DNA of 18,255 nucleotides from JAWXCF01 sp034440515 (GTDB lineage: Bacteria; Bacteroidota; Bacteroidia; CAILMK01): contig JAWXCF010000091.1 in assembly GCA_034440515.1 (NCBI GenBank), positions 1 to 18,255 of the forward strand, in the 5' to 3' direction. How positions within the stretch are numbered: the first letter of the stretch is position 1; the number at the start of each line of letters is the position of its first letter. A program made the position numbers and the translations under genes. The notes beneath the pieces were generated by a model. The model did no database searches. It was not told the origin of the DNA and saw only the letters and a list, made by a program, of their open reading frames with translations. This document shows positions 1 through 6,363 of this stretch, piece by piece.

Positions 1-261
1 TTATGGTTTGTTATCTAGTCAGTAATGTTTTAGATGCCTATTAGGTTTGGCTTACCATTAGATATTGGCAAAAGAATACAATAAACAAAATTTAATAAAT
101 AAAATTATCACTCCATTTCTTTAGGAAATTGATACTGCATACTATAAACTTGATAATTAGGTAACATAAATGAGTACCACGTATTGAGTTCGCCCCTACT
201 TTTGATAAAAAACGAATAAACAAATCGGTACTAATTATTCAGGGTAGAGAAACGATTAGTA
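1..261. other. Intergenic region without a supported gene
   Basis: All six frames are broken by stops within short distances, and no RNA gene or strong hairpin was recognised. A 13-codon open stretch at 3-44 could be the tail of a gene entering from the left, but nothing supports that. Matches to the Bacteroidota -7 element lie at 42-49 (TAGGTTTG) and 197-204 (TACTTTTG). The second precedes the small ORF at 262. Confidence 0.5.
197..204 (+). promoter_or_regulatory. Possible -7 promoter element (TACTTTTG)
   Basis: Exact match to the Bacteroidota -7 consensus TAnnTTTG, 57 bases before the small ORF at 262. No TTG -33 element lies at the usual 17-23 base spacing, so this rests on one half-site. 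Confidence 0.25.
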
Positions 262-366
262 ATGAGAGGTATCATAATTATATTAATCTGGATTTTTGGT
301 TTAGGCATTTCTTGCAAGAACCTAAAGGATGAGCCTAAAAAGGTGTTAAAAAATTTTTTGATTTAA
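262..366 (+). CDS. Possible 34-residue lipoprotein-like peptide
   Basis: An ATG-to-TAA ORF of 34 codons. Residues 3-17 are strongly hydrophobic (Ile/Leu/Trp/Phe) after a single Arg, and they end in GISC with Cys18, followed by a charged tail rich in Lys, Asp and Glu. This resembles a lipoprotein signal peptide, although Gly at -3 instead of Leu makes the lipobox imperfect. If processed, the mature peptide would be only about 17 residues, like other tiny bacterial lipoproteins. It could also be the remnant 5' end of a decayed lipoprotein gene, or chance. A -7-like element lies 57 bases upstream, and the protease gene starts 103 bases downstream on the same strand. No family recognised. Confidence 0.35.
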   Translation: MRGIIIILIWIFGLGISCKNLKDEPKKVLKNFLI

Positions 367-454
367 ACTGAATGGGTTGATGAATTTATCTTAGCTTTCG
401 TTTAGCAAATTGCCTAGTTGCCATTTTCATTTAATATTTACTAATTCAGTGTAT

Positions 455-462
455 TAGCTTTG
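455..462 (+). promoter_or_regulatory. Possible -7 promoter element (TAGCTTTG)
   Basis: Exact TAnnTTTG match ending 7 bases before the ATG at 470. If used, the transcript would be almost leaderless or would start translation at the in-frame ATG at 476. No -33 TTG is seen at the right distance. A near copy (TAGCTTTC) lies at 392-399 and would give a more ordinary leader. Confidence 0.3.
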
Positions 463-469
463 CCTTGAA

Positions 470-1663
470 ATGAGTATGGAGGAGTTAGAACATAATAGTA
501 AGCATAGAGTAATCAGCAGCCACAGCCTACAGATTATCGTCGTGTTGGCCTGTTTGATATTGGGCTACAGCATATTTGGTCTGTTATCAATTGCGATTAG
601 TGCTGCCTTTGGTTGGCCTATCGAGCAAGCTGAAATTATGAAAAGTGGTAGCAACAACCAACTTATGGTAATGCAGGTATTGGTCACTTTTGGAGCATTT
701 ATACTGCCTGCCCTCATATTGCCTAAGTTATTTTTTGGCGTTAAAACCATTAATTATCTTGGACTAATGCGCAATAACTCACTGTTAATATATGTATTGG
801 CGTTTCTTACGCTATTGTCTATAGACCCAATAGTTAATTTTACCTATTTCATAAACAAAAGTATTCATTTTCCCATTTGGCTGGCTGGTTTAGAGGCTAA
901 TTTTTTAGAATTAGAGAAACAACAGACTGAAACTATGCAGTATTTCATAGCGGGTACCAGTTACCTAGCCTTGATCAAAAATCTGTTGATAGTCGCATTT
1001 TGGGCAGCACTTACAGAAGAGGTTTTCTTTAGAGGTTTGCTTATCCCATTATTACGAAATTGGACAGGTCGGGTTCACTTAAGTGTTTGGCTTGGGGCGT
1101 TCTTTTTCAGTGCCATTCACCTTCAGTTTTTCGGATTCATTCCCAGATTCATTTTGGGTCTACTATTTGGCTATTTGTTTATCTGGACGGGCAATTTAAA
1201 AGTCAGTCTATTGCTGCATACCATCAATAATGGTGTACAAGTGTATATGGTTTGGCTAGCTAGTAGGGCGGGTACATCGCTACCTATAGATCAAGTTACT
1301 ATGCCAAAAGCACTTGCCCTAGGTGCAGGCATATTGTTAACCAGTTGCTTAATGTGGCTAATATATAGAATTACCCACAGGGTGCCAATGCCTAATAGGC
1401 TTTCAGCATTGTTTAGCAATCCATTAGGTAGAATAAATGGCGGGCCTTGGGCTAAGGTATATGCAGATACCAGCGCTATACAGGCAGAAATAATCGCTGC
1501 ACGACTAAGAAATGAAGGCATAGATGCCACCGTCATCAACAAGAAAAGCAGCGTTTATAATAATTTTGGATTGATAGAGGTAATGGTAAAAAAAGAAGAT
1601 TATGACTTGGCCATTAGTGTGTTAAATGAGGAGGACACCTCATCAAATCCCAGTGAATACTAA
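470..1663 (+). CDS. CPBP-family intramembrane protease with C-terminal DUF2007-like domain
   Basis: A multi-pass membrane protein of 397 residues. The CPBP (Abi/CAAX protease-like) core shows all its motifs: E183-E184 with R188 (EExxxR), H217 in a hydrophobic FxxxH helix, and H250 with N254 (HxxxN). These residues form the glutamate-type active site in the plane of the membrane in this family. Membrane segments are visible at about 20-45, 66-89, 105-127, 168-182, 205-221, 226-240 and 281-299. After the last segment, residues about 327-388 form a soluble alpha/beta domain with the pattern of DUF2007 (putative signal-transducing domain), including an N-terminal VYADTSAIQAEIIAARL helix. It should face the cytoplasm. 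The stop lies 15 bases before cdsA, so the two are very likely one operon. The substrate is unknown; a role in envelope protein processing is inference. ATG 476 is an alternative start. Confidence 0.85.
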   Translation: MSMEELEHNSKHRVISSHSLQIIVVLACLILGYSIFGLLSIAISAAFGWPIEQAEIMKSGSNNQLMVMQVLVTFGAFILPALILPKLFFGVKTINYLGLMRNNSLLIYVLAFLTLLSIDPIVNFTYFINKSIHFPIWLAGLEANFLELEKQQTETMQYFIAGTSYLALIKNLLIVAFWAALTEEVFFRGLLIPLLRNWTGRVHLSVWLGAFFFSAIHLQFFGFIPRFILGLLFGYLFIWTGNLKVSLLLHTINNGVQVYMVWLASRAGTSLPIDQVTMPKALALGAGILLTSCLMWLIYRITHRVPMPNRLSALFSNPLGRINGGPWAKVYADTSAIQAEIIAARLRNEGIDATVINKKSSVYNNFGLIEVMVKKEDYDLAISVLNEEDTSSNPSEY

Positions 1664-1678
1664 GCTGTTGCTTTAATT

Positions 1679-2548
1679 ATGAAATCTGTTGGAGACTTAC
1701 TGCTGCGGTCAATTAGTGGGTTAGTTTTTATTGCCATTCTCATTTCAGCAAGTCTATTTGGTATTTGGGCAATGATATTGGTATTGTTTCCCGTTCTAAT
1801 TATCGGCATTGCAGAGGCTATCCCCCTATTTTGGGCAGACAAACAAGACCACAATACTAAATACTGGATTATTGCTGCAGCTATAGCCTACGCCATTACC
1901 TATTTGGGTATTCCCTACTTACAGAAACTCACAATAGCAGTTGCGGTTGCAACTTTTTTAATATTTGCTGGCATTATTCTCATTTCATCTGCAAATAAAC
2001 GGGCTGATTTTTACCAGATGATTGCCACCTTGTATGTATTGAATGGAATACTTTGCTTAGTTTGGATGCCCAGAATTGTACAAGTATTACAACAATCAAA
2101 TGTTAATCAAATTGGTGACTATAGCTATCAGCATAAATACGTTTACCTGTCGTTCTTTATACTACAATGGAGTGGCGACACATTTGCCTATGTGGTGGGT
2201 AGGTTATTTGGCAAACACCCGTTAGCACCAAAAATTAGTCCTAAAAAAACTTGGGAGGGTACCATAGGGGGGAGTATTTTTTTGGTAACAGCGTCACTGC
2301 TGCTGGTTTATCAGTTTCACATTATTCCCTTATACTTAGCCGTTGTTATCAGCATCAGCACTATGTTTTTAGGGGTACTGGGTGACCTATTTCAATCTAA
2401 ACTAAAGCGACAAGTTGGCGTTAAAGATTCAGGTAACATTATTCCTGGGCACGGAGGCATATTAGACCGTTTTGACAGTGTACTATTTAGTGCACCAGGG
2501 GTGTTGTATTTGGGGCTAATAGCCATAATTATCCTCCAATTATTCTAG
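1679..2548 (+). CDS. cdsA: Phosphatidate cytidylyltransferase (CDP-diacylglycerol synthase)
   Basis: Makes CDP-diacylglycerol from phosphatidic acid and CTP, the entry point to phosphatidylethanolamine and other phospholipids, in the inner membrane. The 289-residue length is typical. The C-terminal family signature is intact: S240, K243-R244, K249-D250, then PGHGG at 256-260 and D263-R264. The upstream conserved PKISPKKTWEGTIGG (184-198) and the D167 region are also present. About eight hydrophobic segments surround these motifs. It begins 15 bases after the membrane protease gene and has no separate promoter match, so it is probably cotranscribed with it. It ends 15 bases from the oppositely oriented thioesterase gene. 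The family assignment is firm. Confidence 0.96.
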   Translation: MKSVGDLLLRSISGLVFIAILISASLFGIWAMILVLFPVLIIGIAEAIPLFWADKQDHNTKYWIIAAAIAYAITYLGIPYLQKLTIAVAVATFLIFAGIILISSANKRADFYQMIATLYVLNGILCLVWMPRIVQVLQQSNVNQIGDYSYQHKYVYLSFFILQWSGDTFAYVVGRLFGKHPLAPKISPKKTWEGTIGGSIFLVTASLLLVYQFHIIPLYLAVVISISTMFLGVLGDLFQSKLKRQVGVKDSGNIIPGHGGILDRFDSVLFSAPGVLYLGLIAIIILQLF

Positions 2549-2563
2549 CCTAACTTTTATAGA

Positions 2564-3031
2564 CTATATAAAGCCCTCAATATGTGCCATCAATTGCTCA
2601 CGTTGCCCTGGGATATACGGGATTACACTTACCGTATGTGTGCTAAAACAAAGTAGTGCAGCATCTGCAGCTGACCGGATTTCTATTTGCCATACTTGCG
2701 TAGTTCTACCAATATGTATGGGTGATGCTCTAGCTATTACACTCCCCTCTCTGATAGATTTAATATGGTTACACTTTATTTCTATACCCAAGCAATAGTA
2801 TTGAGTTCTGTCTATGCTAAGGTAGGCAGCAGTACTGCCCACAGTTTCACACAGGGCTGCGCTGGCACCACCATTCAAATAACCTAGTGGTTGTCTGGTA
2901 CGGTGATCTACAGGCATACTGGCCTCAAGACAATGTGCATCTATTGCCGTAAACTCTATGCCAAGATTTTGACCCATATTGGCCAAGCTACCCCTATTTA
3001 GTTGCTCTAGAGTTATGGTGGTATCTATCAT
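2564..3031 (-). CDS. PaaI/YdiI-type hotdog-fold acyl-CoA thioesterase
   Basis: A cytosolic protein of 155 residues with the hotdog thioesterase pattern. The central helix region reads QPLGYLNGGASAALCETVGS (47-66) and aligns with the QPFGLLHGG...LAES block of YdiI/MenI. The catalytic Glu is E62 and the conserved Ser is S66. The usual His of the HGG motif is Asn53 here, which is unusual for the family. YdiI-type enzymes hydrolyse 1,4-dihydroxy-2-naphthoyl-CoA in menaquinone synthesis or general aryl/acyl-CoAs; which substrate applies here cannot be read from sequence. It is the last gene of the ABC exporter operon, 5 bases after the permease, and converges with cdsA across 15 bases. The family is sure; activity and substrate are less so because of the His-to-Asn change. 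Confidence 0.85.
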   Translation of the reverse strand: MIDTTITLEQLNRGSLANMGQNLGIEFTAIDAHCLEASMPVDHRTRQPLGYLNGGASAALCETVGSTAAYLSIDRTQYYCLGIEIKCNHIKSIREGSVIARASPIHIGRTTQVWQIEIRSAADAALLCFSTHTVSVIPYIPGQREQLMAHIEGFI

Positions 3032-3036
3032 TATGT

Positions 3037-3885
3037 CTAAATCTCCTTTCTAGTAATGATTCTTAGGTTGACCAATTGAAATACACCCAAGTAAATTAAT
3101 GCCATAATCCAACGGAATACATAATCATTTTTACTTATGTCATTGCCCCCATTTATAGCACGTTGTAACCAATATGGTGAAGGGAGCAAACCTAAAAATG
3201 CGCCTTTAGGAAACAATAAATCTATATCAAATGCATTTAGACCCAATACTTTACCTTGATTAGTGGCAAACCCCCCTACAGGCATTAAGTTGGCACTTAG
3301 GGTTAGCGTTAGTACCAATTCTACCAACATATAGGCTAAGTATAATGCAATAGCAAGACCTGTATTTTTAATAATTAAACCTGCAAACAATGCCATACTT
3401 AATAAGCCAAGTGTGCTGACAAAATAACCCAATAGAAAGGGAATGCCAGATGCAAACATTTTAAATACACTAGCACCGTGAAAACCAGCCGCCAAACTAA
3501 CTATCAAGTAGCTAAATAAAGCTGCCCCTGCTGAAATGGTAACTAATACTATCAATTTACTTAAGTAATATTCCCAACGGGTCATACCATCTATAATGTG
3601 CTGGCGAAACGAGTTGTTCTGATAGTCTGCCGTCTGATGCGTAATGACTATCAAAGCCAACATAAAGCTCATAAACTTAAATAAATAACCTATGGTCTGC
3701 CATATATTATTATAAAACTCAGGAGAATTAACGCTGCTATCCAGCATTTCTTTCCCTATTTGACCTGTGGTCAAGGTACTTAATATGGGAAACGCAATGA
3801 TAACAATGTATAGAATGCTGATGCCTAAAAATGCACGACTACGTCTGTACTTTAAGAAATCTATTAGAAATAGTTTTTGAATCAA
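3037..3885 (-). CDS. ABC-2 type transporter permease
   Basis: An integral membrane protein of 282 residues with the six-segment layout of ABC-2 permeases: about 19-39, 63-83, 110-133, 147-171, 176-197 and 258-275. The amphipathic N-terminus (LIDFLKYRRSRAF) is typical of the elbow helix. After TM2 the cytosolic loop carries the QHIIDGMTRWEYYLSK stretch that matches the coupling region of this family. The start lies 5 bases after the ATPase stop, so the two form one exporter, presumably two permeases and two ATPases per complex. The substrate is unknown. Related pairs in Bacteroidota have been annotated as gliding (GldA/GldF-like), bacitracin or antibiotic exporters, but no diagnostic feature selects one here. 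Confidence 0.85.
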   Translation of the reverse strand: MIQKLFLIDFLKYRRSRAFLGISILYIVIIAFPILSTLTTGQIGKEMLDSSVNSPEFYNNIWQTIGYLFKFMSFMLALIVITHQTADYQNNSFRQHIIDGMTRWEYYLSKLIVLVTISAGAALFSYLIVSLAAGFHGASVFKMFASGIPFLLGYFVSTLGLLSMALFAGLIIKNTGLAIALYLAYMLVELVLTLTLSANLMPVGGFATNQGKVLGLNAFDIDLLFPKGAFLGLLPSPYWLQRAINGGNDISKNDYVFRWIMALIYLGVFQLVNLRIITRKEI

Positions 3886-3890
3886 AATAT

Positions 3891-4799
3891 TTAGGCTTTA
3901 TTTTTAGTAAGGTTAATAAATTGTTGCTCAAGGCTTGGCGTATATTCAGACAAATGATTTAGATAAATGCCCTGTTCTGCTAATGCTCTATTTACTTCAC
4001 TTGCGCTTATATCTTTTTGTGTTTCTATTACGTTTTTACCTTCATCGTCGTGAATTGAAATCACAAAGTCAAGGTTAGTTAAGGTGTTGGCTAGCTGTAT
4101 CATATCATCTGCCTGAATGTGATAGAACATAGAAGTTCTGCCCCCACTCACAAAGTTTTGCACGCTGCCAAAGTATTTCTTTACACCACGTTCTAGTATC
4201 ATCATATGGCTGCATACTTTTTCAACCTCATCTAGTAAATGGCTGGCTAACAGTATGGTTTTGCCTTGGCTTTGCAAGAATAGTATTAATTGCCTCACTT
4301 CGGCTATGCCTATTGGGTCTAGTCCGTTAGTCGGCTCATCTAGTATTAATATTTTTGGGTCGCCAAGCAATACATTGGCAATGCCCAGGCGCATTTTCAT
4401 ACCCGTACTGTAGGTGCCAAATTTCGATTTTGCCCTTTGGTCTAGTCCTACTATTTTTAACACTCTATATATGTCTGACTTATCCACCCCTTTTATAGTG
4501 GCGCATATCAGCAAATTGTCATAGGCTGATAGATTCTTAATAAAGTTAGGCTGTTCTAGTAGTGTACCTATTTGTCTACGCACGTGGGTCTGATTCTCCT
4601 GAAAAGTCCAATTATAGCTGCCCGAACTGGGACTAAGTACCCCAAGCAGCATACCTAATGTAGTGCTTTTGCCACTTCCATTTGGCCCAAGTAGTCCAAA
4701 TATGGCCCCTTGTGGTATTTCAAAATCTAATTGATTGACGGCAGTAAGCGATCCAAATTGTTTGGTCAGCCCAGATACCTCTAAAATATTGTTTGACAT
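3891..4799 (-). CDS. ABC transporter ATP-binding protein (CcmA/ABC-2 exporter type)
   Basis: A 302-residue nucleotide-binding subunit powering the adjacent permease. The complete motif set is visible: Walker A GPNGSGKST (38-46), Q-loop Q83, a degenerate signature YSTGM (130-134, instead of LSGGQ), Walker B ending in D154-E155, D-loop around GLD (159-161) and switch His187. The YSTGMK variant is common in drug/ABC-2 exporter ATPases. Residues about 215-302 form a C-terminal extension of mixed structure found in this subgroup. It is the first gene of a three-gene operon (ATPase, permease, thioesterase) with 5-base spacings. The gene diverges from the Asn-Gly repeat gene at 4904 across 104 bases. 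The substrate is not predictable. Confidence 0.93.
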   Translation of the reverse strand: MSNNILEVSGLTKQFGSLTAVNQLDFEIPQGAIFGLLGPNGSGKSTTLGMLLGVLSPSSGSYNWTFQENQTHVRRQIGTLLEQPNFIKNLSAYDNLLICATIKGVDKSDIYRVLKIVGLDQRAKSKFGTYSTGMKMRLGIANVLLGDPKILILDEPTNGLDPIGIAEVRQLILFLQSQGKTILLASHLLDEVEKVCSHMMILERGVKKYFGSVQNFVSGGRTSMFYHIQADDMIQLANTLTNLDFVISIHDDEGKNVIETQKDISASEVNRALAEQGIYLNHLSEYTPSLEQQFINLTKNKA

Positions 4800-4868
4800 A
4801 GGTTTTTAATGTCTTAGATTCACTAAGTTTCAATAGCGTTGTAAATCTAATAAATGTATTTATATCGC

Positions 4869-4876
4869 CAAAACTA
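4869..4876 (-). promoter_or_regulatory. Possible -7 promoter element for the ABC operon
   Basis: On the minus strand this reads TAGTTTTG, an exact TAnnTTTG match. It would start transcription about 65 bases before the ATPase ATG. No -33 TTG was found at standard spacing. Confidence 0.35.
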
Positions 4877-4903
4877 AACAGGTAAATCTTTAATTTGTAA
4901 TAA

Positions 4904-5806
4904 ATGCAAGGATACAGATTAATACCTATTAAGAAACTTTTAATTTTTCTTTTGCTATTCGCTTCTAATTGTTTGTTGGCACAAACTCAGTATTATGATA
5001 ATTACCCTGAGGATAGCACTGTAAAAAAGAAGAGGGAGGTTACAAACAAATATATAAACTTGGGTATTGCCGGTTATGGCCTCGGCATAGGAAACTCTAA
5101 ATACTATAATGGCATTCGCATAAATGCGATAGATAAAAAGGTAAATCGGGTGAATGGAATCAATTTTAGCCTAATATATGCTGAGCCACTCGTTATGAAT
5201 GGTATAAATATTAGTATTCTAACATCATCTACTGAGGTTAGCAATGGAATTAATTTAGCCGGACTGATAAACAAAACAAACAAGCATAACGGTATATTGA
5301 TAGCAGGATTGTATGGAGGTACAGAGCAGCTGAATGGTCTAGGTATAGCCTTATATCAATTCACCAATCAAATGAATGGTATATTCATTGGTGGTGGGCT
5401 TGGTCCTTCGTATGCCAGTAAAGTTAACAAAGCAATGATGAACGGCGTCGCCCTAAGTGGTATAGGTAATGCAATGTCCATATTTAATGGTGCCTCTGTT
5501 GGACTGTTTGGTAATTATAATAGCGTAATGAACGGTCTTGAACTATCCCTAATAATTAACGAAAATAAAAAACTAAGAGGCCTTCAAATAGCCCCGTATA
5601 ACAATGATTCATTGCACATTGGCATCAGTATCGGTGGGCTAAATATTGCCAAACAACTGTACGGATTTCAGTTTGGGTTGATAAATATTGCGAAAAATAA
5701 TCCAAGGCTATTTCGGGTGTTACCTATATTCAACTGCCAATTCCGCAGACCAAAACAGACAGATAATATGGGAATAATGGTCCAAAAAAATCCCCTAACA
5801 CCATAA
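4904..5806 (+). CDS. Secreted Asn-Gly repeat protein, LA_2272-type surface repeat family (tentative)
   Basis: A 300-residue exported protein. Residues 10-26 form a signal peptide (KK then a Leu/Phe/Ile core, likely cut after LLA at 26). From residue 69 the chain is built from a 15-residue repeat with Asn-Gly-(Ile/Leu/Val) at the same place: Asn at 69, 84, 99, 114, 129, 144, 158, 180, 195 and 210, followed by weaker Gly-only copies near 226, 240 and 254. One spacer is enlarged to 22 residues (158-180). Hydrophobic residues alternate after each NG, as in short beta strands. Similar repeat proteins in Bacteroidota and Leptospira are annotated as surface repeat (LA_2272-type) proteins of unknown function; I use that name from memory of the pattern. 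A regular beta structure, either solenoid or outer-membrane barrel, is inferred. It is monocistronic and divergent from the ABC operon. Confidence 0.75.
   Translation: MQGYRLIPIKKLLIFLLLFASNCLLAQTQYYDNYPEDSTVKKKREVTNKYINLGIAGYGLGIGNSKYYNGIRINAIDKKVNRVNGINFSLIYAEPLVMNGINISILTSSTEVSNGINLAGLINKTNKHNGILIAGLYGGTEQLNGLGIALYQFTNQMNGIFIGGGLGPSYASKVNKAMMNGVALSGIGNAMSIFNGASVGLFGNYNSVMNGLELSLIINENKKLRGLQIAPYNNDSLHIGISIGGLNIAKQLYGFQFGLINIAKNNPRLFRVLPIFNCQFRRPKQTDNMGIMVQKNPLTP
5108..5665 (+). repeat. In-frame 45-base (15-residue) tandem repeat region
   Basis: About 12-13 degenerate repeat units within the surface protein. The period is 45 bases in most units, marked by an Asn-Gly codon pair. The copies are diverged at DNA level, which suggests an old, selected protein repeat and not a recent expansion. 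Confidence 0.75.
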
Positions 5807-5819
5807 TAGTTTTAGGGGA
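5784..5819 (-). terminator. Rho-independent terminator for the acidic-protein transcript
   Basis: An 8-bp perfect stem, TCCCCTAA (5791-5798) with TTAGGGGA (5812-5819), has a 13-base loop. On the minus strand it is followed by seven U, from the A-run at 5784-5790. No U-run follows on the plus strand, so it should act on minus-strand RNA, about 85 bases past the stop at 5904. It overlaps the last codons and stop of the convergent repeat-protein gene. Confidence 0.7.
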
Positions 5820-5903
5820 AAATATAATTGAGCATTAAGATAGTTATAATTTCAACTATTTATAAAAAGCAATCCTATTATATTGAATTAGTACTTTGGT
5901 AAA

Positions 5904-6206
5904 CTAGTCTTCGTTTTTGTCATCAAAGTCGTCATCACCTTCATCATCAAAATCTTCCTCTTCAAAGTCGTCATCATCTACATCTAAGTCTTCTTCGTCA
6001 AAGTCAGCCATTTCTTCGCCTAGATCTTCATCGTCTAGATCGTCTTCCTCATCGAGAGTATCATCATCTTCGTCAATAAGGTCTTCTTCATCGTCCTCTT
6101 CTAATTCTGCACTTACTTTCCTAAATGTTATGATGGATGTGCCTTGAAGTAAATCTTCCAATTGAGCTTGGCTTAGTGTTTTGTCCATTTTCAAATTACT
6201 AATCAT
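5904..6206 (-). CDS. Small hyperacidic protein of unknown function
   Basis: A 100-residue protein with two parts. Residues 1-33 look like an ordinary short domain (a TLSQAQLEDLLQG helix, then an IITFRKVSAEL strand). Residues 34-100 are about 70% Asp/Glu (48 of 67 by count), giving a net charge near -46. No signal peptide or membrane segment. No family recognised. Similar acidic tails occur in the RNA polymerase delta subunit, DNA-mimic proteins and nucleic-acid-binding chaperones, but no homology is claimed. The reverse strand is an equally long Ser-rich ORF, a codon shadow of the GAA/GAT runs. The start may be M1 or M7 (6188). The gene lies 157 bases after the DUF4381-like gene, with its own -7-like element and a good terminator. 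Confidence 0.7.
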   Translation of the reverse strand: MISNLKMDKTLSQAQLEDLLQGTSIITFRKVSAELEEDDEEDLIDEDDDTLDEEDDLDDEDLGEEMADFDEEDLDVDDDDFEEEDFDDEGDDDFDDKNED

Positions 6207-6275
6207 TTTATTATGTTTTGTATTGATAATTCCTATAACGTTTAATCAACCCATTTTGTGGGGAATAATCCATAC

Positions 6276-6283
6276 CAAATATA
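6276..6283 (-). promoter_or_regulatory. Possible -7 promoter element for the acidic-protein gene
   Basis: The minus strand reads TATATTTG, an exact TAnnTTTG match 69 bases before the ATG at 6206. It sits between this gene and the preceding same-strand gene, so the acidic protein may be transcribed on its own. No -33 TTG at standard spacing. Confidence 0.35.
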
Positions 6284-6363
6284 CCGAATGCTTTAAAATT
6301 TGTTGATTAAATTTTTACTAAATTATATTATTTTCAGAAAATATCAGCAGTGTGCTTTTATAT

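Noticed and set aside
5917..6147. Ser-rich plus-strand ORF opposite the acidic gene
   Set aside because: Pure codon shadow: Glu/Asp codons (GAA, GAT) read as TTC/ATC and TCT/TCA on the other strand. It has no independent promoter or start context.
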